A stretch of 64,000 nt of DNA from Theristus sp. LFF4_11 (GCA_030248135.1 JASANC010002223.1:1-64000); one strand, 5' to 3'; numbered from the stretch's first letter, positions 41,892 through 53,700 are shown. The notes: generated by a model from the letters alone, not told the origin. Program-made: numbers and translations.

Positions 41892-43036
41892 ATACGAACT
41901 GCAGAGAAGAGGTTTTAAGTAATCGAAGTTCTATACAGTCTTGCATTCTGGGTATTTTTGTTTGTTTGTTTGTTTTTTATATAATTGTGGTTTTGTTTTG
42001 TATATTATTTTTCTATGTTCCCCTTTGTGTTGTTCTAAACGGATTTCGGTTGTATAAGTTATTGTGCATATTGTGTGTGCACTATTGTCGGTTTCTAAAA
42101 ACAAATGACAACCAAACGAATATAAGTAGTCGCGAGATCGAAGCGTTTTAGAAATTGACGTTTTTTATTACCCTGTATTTTGGCCGATCCAGATTTGGAC
42201 GCTGCATGATAATTGAATAAGATATGTCAGAACAGAACTTTTCAAATTTTGAAAAAAGTTGCCAGGGAATGTATGATGCTGTCCGAAAAATGAATTTCAA
42301 TGACTGTTCTGTTTTTTACATTAACTCTATCTTTCATTTCTATTTTAATTCATCTAAACCGCCCACCAACATAAAAATCACTACTGAATCAACGTTTTGT
42401 GCGGTTTTCCAAGTCGTATCATACGTTTGAGAAGAACGGGGTTTCCTTAAAACCACGTGTCACGTTTTTTTGTTTTGTTGAAGGTATCTAATCCAGTAAA
42501 CTGTTTCCTTTCACTACTACACACATAGTTCATGCATTCGTTTCGGACTGTTAAATTTACTGTGAATTTTGTTTTCCTAATCAATGCAGTGTCCGTGTTT
42601 TTTATTTTACGTTTTTTCACGTCCGACAGTGTTTTCATTCACGATGACACTCGCGCCGGGTAGTTTTGTGACTGCGGTTAAAAGGGTGGGTAGCGCCAGC
42701 AAAGAATCCGATGAAAAGATTTTGTGATTTTTGGTATTTTTTCTTTGCTTGTGTTTTTTGCTGAAGATTTTCGCTTTTTTTTATTTTGTTTTGGTAAGTT
42801 CGTGAGTCTCAAATAAACAGGACACTTTACATTGCTGGATGGCCATTCTCTTGCTGCAATAGTTGGTGTAGCGGTTACCGAAAGGAATCCAACATACTTC
42901 GATTTTGTTCCTAAAATTATTCTCACAGAAATATATTGCGCCAATCACGTTTCAGAATTTTGTTTTTTACCGAATTGAATGTGCGAGTGATTCATCTGTA
43001 ACGTTTTGCAACTTTCGGTGATCAAAAAAACGCAAG
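41892..43036. other. Intergenic region, MATH-BTB to ankyrin/SOCS gene
   Basis: The first 300 bp are T-rich and probably the 3'UTR of the MATH-BTB gene. No ORF with recognisable similarity and no repeat seen elsewhere in the window. The promoter of the downstream gene should lie here, but no element can be named. Confidence 0.4.
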
Positions 43037-45161
43037 ATGCGTCCAATGAAAGATGAGGAGGATTGTTGCTGCAATGCGGCTGGTAGTTGGCAGCTGTCCG
43101 ACGACGATGACGTCAGCGAAGGTGACGGCGGTGACGAGCAACGTCAGATCGTCTGCATTGATGCAACAGCATCGACAACGAACATCACCAACTTTGTTGA
43201 GCGACCCATTCGACCGAGCCCCACAGCCAATTCACCTTGGCAGAGAAGCGCCGAATTCAAGTTGGCTGTGTCGAACGAAAATGTGCAGCACATCCGGTGA
43301 CGATGGCATTATTATTTATGATATGGTTGGATTTTGAGCGACATGAGTTATAATATTTTGGTATTCCATAATCTACTTTTCTCAGATACCTGGTGGAAAA
43401 CGGTTTCGTCGACGTTGATGAGCAGTTCTTCCCAACGCGTGCCACAGCGTTGCACCTGGCGATCGAGGCGGCCGCTGTTGATGTGTTTGACACGCTGCTG
43501 AGGTGCATCATTTCAGAACAATACAACGATTCTGCAGTGAGAAGTGTACACGTAGTAATAAATAATACTATTTGGTATTATTCACTAGCACTGTCTGAAA
43601 AGATCGTTTACATGATTTTTGCAGGCTCGGGTGCTCCGTGAATCTCGGCGACGCGCGTGGCCGTACGCCGCTGATGGTTGCCTGTGAGCAGCACCGCAAG
43701 CGAGCGTTCGTGTCGAGGCTGATCGCAGAGCGTGCCTCGTTGAATGCCAAGGACAACGGTTGGCTGGCTGCTGTGTACGAGTGCGCCCAGCTGTGCGCGC
43801 GTGTGTTGCAACTTGCACGCCAGCCGTGCTCGCAAGGCGCTGCCAACGTGCAATGCAAGCATCTCGAACACCATCAAGCCGCTCGCAGCGCCCTCGTAGC
43901 ACGCACGTTCTGCTGTGCATAGTTCTGCTTCGTCAACTGGCCAGTTGCAGTTGAAATGGTGGCGCTGATTGGTGGCATGATGACCGTGTTAGTAGCGAAT
44001 GAACGCATGCCAGCTTGGCGCTCCATCTTTTCTGTGCTCTTGTGTTACTGTTTTGCCATTCGATGTTCAGTTGCCGGCTGGTCAGCGATGCACCGTGCGA
44101 CGGCACGCCACGAGCGCTCTCTGGTCGAGTTGCTGCTTGATGCTGGTGCTGCCATTGATCTCGCCGACTGCAGTTATCACACGCCGCTGCATTTTGCCGT
44201 TCGGTGCGGCACTGCTTGATTGTTTAGCACAACAGTTGTGTGTATTGGTTGCTTGTGCAGTTGTATCAGGGTGTGCACATGCACAAAGGTGTTTCTTTCC
44301 TAGAGTGTCACACGATGGCAAACATTGCGCGTGGCACAAGCGCAAATAAACATGAAAATGACGAAAAGCTGCAAAAGAGTGTGCGTGGCGCTGCTCTACC
44401 GCCAATGTGGACGTGCGTGATCGTTGTAGCACATCAACAACATCAGTGAGTGCGTTCGTTTCAGCAGCGGCTGGTGCGACGGTGCTCGTCTGCTGGTGCT
44501 GCGTGGTGCTGACGCGAACGCAAGCGACCGATGCGGCTGGTCGCCGATGTACTACGCTGCCGTCGCAATCAGTGACGCACAACGAAGACACCGTCTGCTC
44601 ACGCTGATGCTCCTCTGTGGCGCCAACATCGGCCTCGAGTACTGGGCGACCGCACGCAATCAAGATCTCGTGCTGCGTACGTCGCTGTGCTTTTATTCGC
44701 ATATTATCTCACATTAGACGCGTCAAAAACGCATTCACAAGCCAAACGACATGCGTCCACGGTTTTCATTTCATTGATTTGTGGCTCGCCCACCGTTTCC
44801 AGAAACCCGAAGGTAACGAATTCGGTGGTTTGGTCATTGGCATGGGTGATAGCCTCTCACGAGAGGTAGAGAGTCTCTAAGCGGCGCTCAGTCTTGAGGG
44901 CACCAGTGAGTGATGTGACGCAGCGACTCGTGCAAATCTGTGGCGTGCCTTTTTGCAGCGATTGACCGCGAGACGCTTTGTTGGTTCGACGACATTCGTG
45001 CGCAGTACTCGCCAGGCACACTGGCAATGCTGAGCAGAGCGGCGCTCAGACGCCAGTATCAGCCGTTTGCTGACGCCAAACTGCAACTGCTGCGCCCGCG
45101 GCTGCCCACGTTCGTTGCTGACTTTCTGCTCATGACACACGAACGCAGCGAACAAATCTAG
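43037..45161 (+). CDS. Ankyrin-repeat protein with C-terminal SOCS box (ASB-like, 6 exons)
   Basis: Exons: 43037-43296, 43386-43502, 43625-43758, 44071-44203, 44465-44676, 44959-45161; phases 2, 2, 1, 2, 1 match and the total is 1059 nt (352 aa). Residues 1-86 are acidic and cysteine-rich (DEEDCCCNAAG, LSDDDDVSEGD). Then ankyrin repeats: ATALHLAIEAAAVDVFDTLL, RGRTPLMVACEQHRKRAFVS, WSAMHRATARHERSLVELLL, HTPLHFAVRSGWCDGARLLV and CGWSPMYYAA. The end, TLAMLSRAALRRQ ... LRPRLPTFVADFLL, fits a SOCS box (Leu/Cys-R-x-x-[LI]-R then L-P-x-x-[LV]). Family role: ASB proteins recruit substrates to elongin BC-CUL5 ligases. The SOCS-box call rests on pattern only; the BC-box cysteine is replaced by Ser. Start: first ATG of the reading frame. 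Confidence 0.85.
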
Positions 45162-46287
45162 ACATCGCGCCTGCGAAACTTCCATTCAACAGCTGATTTA
45201 AGCTGCGATGGTGATTTTTGGCTTCCCAGTGTTTTCATCAATTTTGTTTGTTTGATAGATTGATGTTGTTCGTCTTCTGTTGCTAAATTGCTTTTATTAA
45301 TTCAATCAAATGTTTTTTTCTGAAATCGGTGTTTCATTTTCAATGTCTGCTTTATCGCTTGAGATTCTTGTCTGCAATTTTTTAGATCCATGTGGTTCTT
45401 ATTCGTTAGGTCAGTTGATTCAGCCCTCAGAATTTTTACGTTGAACGTTGTTTTTTTGATATGTTAACCATTTCATGCAAATGGAATGCTTTAATAATAA
45501 TAACCATATAAAATTCTAAGTTTCGTTAATTCAATTTTCATGGGGCCTACGTGGATACGGTACTTTTTCACGGATTTTCAATTTTATTTCATCGATTTGT
45601 GTTGTGGTCGTCCCTGTTTCTGCACTGTAGTTATCATTCGGAGAACGAAAAATTCTACTTTTTTACAATTTTCACAATTTTATTTTTATGAGTAAGTTAC
45701 TTTTCGGTTTTAGAGGGTTTATGAGATTTTATGAGATTGCTTACTTTTAGTGCTTATAATGTTCACTTAACGTATCTTTGATATTGTAAAAAAGTGTTAA
45801 TGTTCCTTTTTTTGCATGTACTTTTGTTGTTCTGTTGTTAATAATCGCTTCTTTTTATATAAGATAGTTTTAGTTATTGTTGTTTCAAATGAACTTGGTT
45901 TTTTTCAACAATTCACCTATTTTCTTTTCTCTACTATCGTTATCAAACTCAAGTTTGCTGTGACACCGTTTCCACTGCTTTCAAAATTTTTACACAACCG
46001 ACAACAAAGAGAAATGCATAAAATGTGAACAAAAATTTTCTGAAGGTTTTTTTGTTGCTATTGTTTTTAAAATCAACATCAAAAACTGGTGTATCTTTTA
46101 TCTTTTGGAATTACGGAAAATTTCACATGGCTCCCACAGTTCACAAGAGACGTTGTCAAGTGGAGTGGAACTTTGGTTGGCATGTTGGACACATAATGGC
46201 CTCAGAAGTACAGCATGCCTGGCTTGTGCCAAGACTTCGCGAAATTCCACCTTGTGTTTCTGCAAGAAAACAGTTTTGCAAACGCAG
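45162..46287. other. Intergenic region, ankyrin/SOCS to C7orf25-like gene
   Basis: About 1.1 kb of T-rich sequence, likely 3'UTR, followed by the upstream region of the next gene. No repeat family and no supported ORF. An acceptor-like AACGCAG lies directly before the ATG at 46288, so a non-coding 5' exon is possible. Confidence 0.4.
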
Positions 46288-48465
46288 ATGTCCGTGGCGT
46301 CTGACAGCCGGGCAACACTGCGCGCACTATTGCTGCAAAAGATTGGCGCTGCCGACCAATTGATTCAGCAGTGCCACAGCCAACTGAGCACCGTCGAAGG
46401 AGCATCAAAACTCGCAAATCGAATCAAAGGCGAACGAAACTATTTGAATTCGGTCGGTTGTTGTTCATGGTGTCTGGGTTGGTCAGTTTAGAATTCGACG
46501 TCCGTGTTCTTGTGTTTTCCTAATTCATAGTACGTGGGTTGCAGAGTTGTTGGCCGAAGCCTGCAGCTACGCTGATCTTGTTGGCAGGCTGTACAAGCCT
46601 TCGCCACTAATTAAACTGTGTTGGTGTACCCTGCAGCACCAAACAAGCGTAGCCGCTCACTCACAGTCACTACAAACGGCTTATTACAGTTCACGGTTTT
46701 CAGCTGCTCAACTCTCCGAGGTGTTTGACCGCGAAACTGGTCGAAAGCTCCAATCTGATTCATCTGTCAGCATTGGTGGCAGCATGCAGCCGTTACTCGC
46801 ACGTCACTGCACTGCTACGCCCGTTCTGTCCGACCGGCGTGAAAACATCAAAAGAAAAAATGCACGTCGACATGGTGGCTGACGGTGGCGCAACATGGGT
46901 CTGTCTGCTCTGCGTGTCGACAGCGGACCAGTTGATTCATTCAACACTGCCACAGCACAGATCCATTCATTGTTTCGTTCAACGGAGTTTTGGCCCGAAA
47001 ATATTTGTGTGATTTTATCATAGATGACGAAACGATCGCGTAGACAAGAGCGAAAAAAATTAAAAAGGAGAAGTTGCATTATAGGTGAAAGTGATTGCTC
47101 GCAATGGGCGTGGCATCTACCTCGACTGGGTTGGAGCAAACACACGCTCCGGACGCAGCTTGGACGAGCAGGCACGTGAGCACGTGAGAGCTGCGGCGAG
47201 CAATCCGCATCGTTTTGTGCCACCGCGTGTGCTCTTTGATTTTGTGATGGCCGTGCCGGACAGGATTGCTGATGAGCTCAGCATCATTGGCGTGCAGGTC
47301 GTTGGGAAGCGGGTGAGTCTGAAACGCTACAAACGTGCTGCATGATACAACTGATTGGGTGAAGACGCATATGAACACAAGAATGTTGACTGCGTAACCT
47401 GACACATGATAGTGAATGCCACTAATGAACCAATCAACGAATCAATGCAACCCCACTGAAACATGGTTACAGGTTCCAATCAGCAATTTCGGATCAGTGA
47501 TGTCTGACAGTTCAAGTGGCGAAGAAGAAGACGAAACGGCTGATTGCATTGTTGATACCGCCACGGACAGTGAATCAGACGATCAACGCAATAATGGCCA
47601 ACTGTTAGACGCAAGTTGCCGTGAAAACAAAGTTCACCACACCACCACCGACCCGAATTGTACAGTGGATGACGCCGAAAGCAGTACAACTGATAACAAT
47701 GGCACATCTCTGGTGAAAGCACAACCGAATGCAACTGCGCTCAATTGTGCGAACAGCGGTGACTGGCTGAATTTGGACATCACGGCGCTCATAGTGCTCG
47801 TGTCGAATCTGACCAACGGCTATGCAAACTATCGATTTCGAGAGGCAGGCCTTGACGCACAGGCAGACCTGGAACGGCAACAAGCGGCCTTGCCCGATGT
47901 GCTGGCCGTCGTTAAAGGTGGTGGCACCACAAATGTTCATTTTTAATTGGAGTGAATCGGTCAAAGGTTGCTAATAGGTAACTCGAAATGAATAAACGGG
48001 TCAAAGGTTTGAAGCAGAACTGTGAATGTTTTTTGAACTGTGAATGATTGAAATGTTTTTTTTGATTGTGACGACCAAATACGAAAATTCTCAGCAATTG
48101 ATCGAGTTCGCAGGCAAACGACTGATGTGTTGTCAAACGGCCTACGACTCATTCACATGCATCCTGGAGACGGTCGCGGGGCCGATGGAGAAGCAACGAG
48201 CGAGTGAACTGCTGCCACGTGTCACCGTGCTCGCCGACAGACTCAGTGAACGTGTCGCAATGCTGCGCACAAGCGAACGAATGAGCGCACGAGCACTGGC
48301 CAGTGCCTGCACCTTAGCACCCCACACATCGACACTTTGCATTTGATAGCAATGCTTTTTCAGAAGATATTTGGCACTGGCGACCATTACATGGCGGTGA
48401 CACTGACGGCCAACCGTCATTTCGTGCTGTCTGCTGCGCAACAGGTTCAGGCTGCCCCACTCTGA
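46288..48465 (+). CDS. C7orf25/UPF0415 homologue, DUF1308 family (6 exons)
   Basis: Exons: 46288-46452, 46704-46898, 47085-47312, 47473-47917, 48114-48302, 48350-48465; total 1338 nt (445 aa), frame closed. Diagnostic matches to the human family member (421 aa as I recall): GASKLANRIKGE; SSNLIHLSALV; VDMVADGGATWVK; LNLDITALIVLVSNL; GPMEKQRASELLPRV; KIFGTGDHYMAVTLTANRHF. The spacing between the first two blocks equals the human one. Residues about 200-290 are an acidic/Ser-rich low-complexity insert (SSSGEEEDETADC). Molecular role is not established to my knowledge. The last intron would be only 47 nt with acceptor GATAG; the alternative CAG acceptor at 48362-48364 has the wrong phase for the only GT donor, so this junction is the least certain. 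AATAAA at 48514. Same strand as the two upstream genes, tail-to-tail with the next. Confidence 0.9.
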
Positions 48466-48824
48466 TGCTTTGTACTGCAATGAAGCGCCAGCATTCAACC
48501 AAAATTACACCGAAATAAATGCAGGGAGTCGAATTGGTGGTTGCAATGCACGAGTCACGAGCATTGACCGAAGGCAAACAGAAGCACGCAACACCACTGG
48601 CGCAGCAGCATGAGCACCGTTGAATGTTTCGCTCAATCGAACACTCTCGACAGGCTGTGATAACTGATTGTATGGTGTACAATACTTGACCGTTTGCACA
48701 ATACTTTATTTCATTTCACAAGTTTTACCATGCAATGTTTTATGCCACCGACTGTTTTTATTTCTCTTTATACAAGCCAAGCGTTCTAGAATCTAGTAAA
48801 CATGCCAACTGTTACAATGAAAGA
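48466..48824. other. Shared 3' region of two convergent genes
   Basis: Only 359 bp separate the two stop codons. AATAAA at 48514 serves the plus-strand gene, and TTTATT at 48705 (AATAAA on the minus strand) serves the NDUFAF1 homologue, so the transcripts may overlap or nearly abut. Confidence 0.6.
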
Positions 48825-51800
48825 TCACAGAATCAGAAAGTGTGCTTTCGTCGGCACTTTATACGACTCGTACGCAAACTCCTCGAAGTGGGTCTGATCA
48901 AAATAAACGCCAATCCAGTCGATTTCCAAACGATATGGACCATCGAGACGGTCGACCATGGTGATGCCAATACTGCTCACCTGTGCAATCAACAAATATA
49001 CGAAACGAATAATCAACGAGACGCCGAATAGCTGTGTTGATCTGATGCGACAAATTCGATGAGTGCAATTAAAAAAATCCCAAAACTGTACTGGAAATGA
49101 AATTTACGTTGAACCCGTGATCATAGATCGAGTGTTGTTCATCTTGTACACGTCCATAGACGCTAAAATAGAAGCGCGAGAATGGAATGGTGGCATACTG
49201 CCAGTAGGGGCCGCCGTGCGTGTGCAGCATGTAGCTGTACATGTCTGCCTTGAAGATGTTCAGCGAGCCGGGACAGTTCAAGTTGACCATGTACGTGCGG
49301 CCATCGCCTCGCACCTGCAACGTCACCACCTCAAAAATACTGCATTTCTATCTCATGCACATAGCTGATTGGTTAGTGCACACGACATGAATGCATTCTG
49401 TGCAGTGGCCAGTTTTGTAAAAGCGAGCATTTGAGGAGTTTCACTCACCTTTGCTCGCGACTCAGAAGAAAACGGCTTTTACAAAAAATGAGTAGTGAGT
49501 GACAGTGAGGACGTGAGGAGTTTAGGTTTTGAGGAGCGGTTTGAGGAATGCATTTAAGCCTAATTTTGTGTTCAAGACTCCTCAAATCTGCAATCTTACA
49601 AGTCAAATTCGACTTGTAAAAATCTGGGTATTGTTTAACGATTTGGTTTTCATTTTGTCGCGGATTTTGATTTAAAAAAAATACGATAAATTTTGGTTTT
49701 CTTGCATTCAGTTCAGACATGCGTATATTACAAGCAGAAAGAGCAACAGTGAAAAGGAAAATTAGAAAATTCATTGGTGAAAAAAACGAGTGTAGCGCTC
49801 TGAGTAGTTTCGTTTAGGAATGCATTTTCAACACGTGACGTTTGAACTCTACTCAGTATGATATGAAGTAAGAAATACAGGGTGAGCCAAAAAAAGGTTC
49901 CAATTCTAAAATGCTTGCGCTGAGGTGTTTCGAGCTGAAAATTGGAACACTATTAGAAAACATTTGGAGGTTTTTCTGACCAAATTTTTGTTACGGTATG
50001 TTGCCCCTATCACTCACTACAGCAGAATATCTGAAAAACATGAAAAATCGATAAATGTTGTGAAATACAAAGGGAGGATTTAACTGTAACAAAGGGACCT
50101 CACAGCTCAAAATTTTTGAACACTGTTAGAACACTCTGGGAGGTTTTTTGTGATTTAATTTTTTTGCTTACACGTATCAGTTCACTTTTACAGTGTAATT
50201 TTCAAAAAATAGCAATTTTTGACGAAAAAACAATGGTTATCCATAATCTCACTGTTTATCTTGCTCATAAACTGATTTCCGAACTGATGTATCGTCACGC
50301 GGGTCAAATTGAATTTTGTACGAAATTTCCGAACCACTGTTGAAAAGTTATTCGCATGTCCCCACCAATTGGCAGACCAGACTCGCTGCTCTGCCGTCCA
50401 CACTTAACCATGATGGCAGCAAAGACTGAAAATGGATTTGCGTCTTTCACTGCAGAAAACAACTTGTCTGCTGTGGTGAAAATATTAAGAGTGGCAAATT
50501 GTGTGAATTAAAAAAAGGAAAAAACAAGTTGCCTCTGGAAAGTTAAATTTGCATCTGTTCTGAGCAGAACCGCTCACGCACGCTCAGACTCCAGGGTGAT
50601 CTGTTCAAATGCAATTCGGCATTCGGAATTTTCAAGCTACTGTTTGTGCATATTGCTTTTTTATATTTTTTGTGTTGTGAACACTCGGGTTGTCACCAAC
50701 GTTCATCATTTGATTTTTGTTACAGCTAAATCAACCCTATGCATTTTACAACATTTGTCGATTTTTCATATTTTCCAGATATTTTGCTGTAGTGAGTGAC
50801 AGGGGCAACATACCATGACAAAAATTTGGTCAAAAAAAAACTCCAAATGTTTTCTAATAGTGTTCCAATTTTCAGCTCGAAACACTTCAGCACAAGACAG
50901 TGAGAGCATTTTAGAATTGGAACCTTTTTTTGGCTCTCTGTAGATTACTTCGCTACTTTGATGAACTTGAAAAAAGCATTAGTTTTTATTATGTAAAGAG
51001 CCTTTAATAACAAAAGCTTGTTAGAAAATGGGTTTTTTGCAATTCATTGTTGAGACTCAACAATTAAGACATACCTTGAGTATGAGATGTGTGAACTGCG
51101 ACCATTTCAACGCATAAGTTGACCTCGACAAGCCTTCCACGTAGCGCTGCGATTTCATGCCAGCCCAACCGGCTCGCTCCAAAATTCCAATCTAAAATGT
51201 TCCCCTGTTTCCGATTATTGTTTTGATCAATGTTTTAAATAAAAATTCGACACCATTCAGCAACGCAGAATGTTTGATTAATGTTTTCGTTAGTTGTTAT
51301 CTTGCAAAAATGCCCTGTTCGTCCGCACCTGAGGCACTTTTGTGCAAAGGTTTCCGCTGAATATGGCGGTGTTTCGGTTGGTGAGCTCCAAATTTACAGT
51401 TGAATAGCCGATGTTGTGATCAGCGTCGCAGCCGATTCGCCAGTTGTCCAGCGAGTCCGGCTGTTTACAAAGTAAAAGATGTTTTGGGGTTCGTGCAAAT
51501 GCAACATTGCAAGACGTGTCTTCTTTTATCACACAACTCCTTGCGCGATGTTGTCAATGTCACTGCGGTGTTTTTTTTTGTGCGCAACATCACAATCACC
51601 TGACACACCCATGTGAAAGCGACAGTCTGCAGCCAATCCACAGAGTGCCAGCGAACCTGTTTGAAGTCGAACACGACCAACGTTTCCCCGGTGGTGTCGC
51701 AGCCGTGCGTCATGGTCGGGTCGATTCGCAATCGTTCTTTCCACTCAGATTTCAGACGCTGCAAAAATGTTCTGGTCGGGCATGTGCCATAACAAAACAA

Positions 51801-52583
51801 CCAACACAAAGAACAGCGACGGGCCACCTTGCAATCGTGCGGCAGCTGTTCGCGCGCCACCCGCCAGCGTCGTTGCAGCGACACGTTCACATCCTCGGCC
51901 GTGTCCTGTTCGTTGCGTATCGCGGTGTTCATGCCCATCGGCTGGTACGACGGGTACAGCTTCTCTATTTCATTCTGATGACGCACCGACGGCGACGTGA
52001 ACGCGTCGCTCAGCAGCTTCCAGCGACGTTTCCATTTCGACTCCGGCGTCTTTCCTTCAGCAATCGCTCGTTCCTGCAGCTCAAGAGCGCGCCTTTGCCG
52101 TTCGCGAGGGCTGTCGCCTTTGATTTTACGACGCACCACTTGTGACTCTCTTTCAGACGGTATGATGGTGGGCGGTTGAGCTTCACGCAACGCGTCGCTC
52201 AACAGACGTTCGTCTCGGCCTTGCAACTGACTGAAGGTTTCCCGATTTTTTGTTTTGTCATCAAATTGGTCTCGCAATGTTTTGCCCTTATCTGATTTTG
52301 ATGGAGTTACATCCTGTTGTGCAGAGGCCGCTTTTGCAAAAGCGCACGATGACGAGCAATGCAGAAGACGCACAGAACGAATCTGTGATGCGAGCGTAAC
52401 GTCACGACTCAAAACCCTTGGTGAAAGTTGGATTGAAGTGGCCAAAGTCGAAGAACCAAGCTGCCTAATTGTCAAACGATTTGAAATTCGAATTATTTTC
52501 AAGCAGTTGGAACAAAAACGTCCAGATAACAGCTGCAACGTGACCCGGATCCGCGACACCGACGACAGCAAACTCAAACTCAT
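48825..52583 (-). CDS. NDUFAF1: NDUFAF1 homologue, complex I assembly factor (CIA30 domain, 6 exons)
   Basis: Minus-strand exons: 52583-51828, 51758-51657, 51460-51329, 51191-51075, 49314-49108, 48980-48825; every intron is phase 0 and the total is 1470 nt (489 aa). Residues 1 to about 75 are rich in Ser/Arg with almost no acids ([17 protein letters not shown]), as in a mitochondrial targeting peptide. A basic region follows ([20 protein letters not shown]). The CIA30 domain fills about 280-489: [95 protein letters not shown]. Known role: chaperone for early assembly of the complex I membrane arm in the mitochondrion. It is about 160 residues longer than I recall for human NDUFAF1 (327), all in the N-terminal part. 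The 1.76-kb intron 49315-51074 holds a mariner-like element. Confidence 0.93.
49878..50940. mobile_element. Mariner-like non-autonomous element in NDUFAF1 intron
   Basis: The ends CAGGGTGAGCCAAAAAAAGG and (complement) CAGAGAGCCAAAAAAAGGTT are flanked by TA on both sides (49876-49877, 50941-50942). The inverted arms are about 190 bp and share TTTTCTAATAGTGTTCCAAT (in complement). The interior has further, more diverged inverted sequence. No transposase is recognisable. Confidence 0.7.
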
Positions 52584-52656
52584 CTTCGTTGTCGTGTGTG
52601 CTGTGCTAGGGTTCGAAATTTTTTGTCTCTAAAGTCCATAATATGAGCTGTATATA

Positions 52657-53131
52657 CATAGTTGTTCTAGGGAGGGGGGCCTGGGGGGGGCCGGCCCCCC
52701 CCAAAAAATTTTCGAATCTATCTCTATCAGACAGGTTTTTTCGGCTCAGCTATTATCTATCTAAAAAAATTTCTCAGCCAGCTATCTATCTGAAAATTTT
52801 TGTCTTCGAAGACACAAAATGAGTCAATTTTTGACCAAAATTGACCATTTTTGCTCGTAATTCTTGAAAATTTCGCTAATTTTAGGTAAAATACGCGTCT
52901 ATACTTGATTTTTAGTGTATTTTTAGCATTATTTTGCTGTTTTTATAGCTTTTTAGCGTTTTAGCTATCTATCTATCAAATTTCAAAATTTTGACCGGCC
53001 CCCCCGGCCCAAAGTCACATGGCCCCCCCGCGGCCCCCCCCAAAATTTTCCAGCTATCTATCTATCTGGAAAATTTGCTCCAGCTATCTATATCGGCCCC
53101 CCCCCAACCCCTCGGCTCTGGAACAACTATG
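52657..53131. mobile_element. Family C hAT-like MITE, complete copy with perfect 8-bp TSD
   Basis: A 475-bp element with ends CATAGTTGTTCTAG and CTGGAACAACTATG, flanked by the perfect 8-bp repeat TGTATATA (52649-52656, 53132-53139). It carries G/C homopolymer tracts just inside each end, then CTATCTATC-type segments and GTCTTCGAAGAC. Empty site: the flanking family E sequence is continuous at about 60640-60690. Other copies or pieces: 29817, 39440, 54832-55945, 58470, 59150, 61617. Confidence 0.85.
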
Positions 53132-53139
53132 TGTATATA

Positions 53140-53700
53140 TGATAACTTGACATTCTGCATTGTAATTTCAAAGATTTTGCAGCAAAATTTAACGTTTTTC
53201 CTTCAAAATTTAAGCGAAAAAATTCCATGGCGTGATGCATCATTATTAAAACAGCTGCATCTGCCTGCAGTTCCGGTGCTCCTCCTCCAAAACACAGGAA
53301 AGAAAAAAATGCAAAAACTAAATTGATCATTTTCACCCTATCAAAAAGGCTTGGCTTAGGATTAGGATTAGGTTTAGGATTAGGAACCTACAACGACTCA
53401 TTACAGATTTGTATACATTCTTAAAAGTGATTTTTTTGATTTTTGATCTGAGGTTGCTTGTAATGAGTCGTTGTAGGTTCCTAATCCTAAACCTAATCCT
53501 AATCCTAAGCCAAGCCTTTTTGATAAGGTTAAAATGGTCAATTTAGTTTTTGCATTTTTTTCTTTCCTGTGTTATGGAGGAGGAGCACCGGAACTGCAGA
53601 TGCAGCTGTTTTAATAATGATGCATTACGCTCATTACAAGCAACCTCAGATCAAAAATTAAAAAATCACTTTTAAGAATGTATACAAATCGGTGGGGTGG
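53140..53700. repeat. Family E palindrome with telomere-like core
   Basis: The arm 53226-53425 (GATGCATCATTATTAAAACA, CAGGAAAGAAAAAAATGCAA, CTTGGCTTAGGATTAGGATT, AGGAACCTACAACGACTCAT) is mirrored by 53460-53640. The TTAGGATTAGG tracts sit beside the palindrome centre. Single-arm relatives lie at 60640-60760 and 62870-63040. Confidence 0.7.

Noticed and set aside
43585..43920. Overlapping minus-strand ORFs near the ankyrin exons, and 44082-44702
   Set aside because: These are antisense shadows of GC-rich ankyrin exons; translations show no domain and the plus strand closes in frame.
43037..45161. Plain ankyrin protein without a SOCS box
   Set aside because: The C-terminal 45 residues match the Leu/Arg and LxP spacing of a SOCS box better than another ankyrin repeat, though only by pattern.
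51444..52145. 233-codon plus-strand ORF
   Set aside because: It runs antisense across the NDUFAF1 homologue; only the minus strand shows the CIA30 motifs and matching intron phases.
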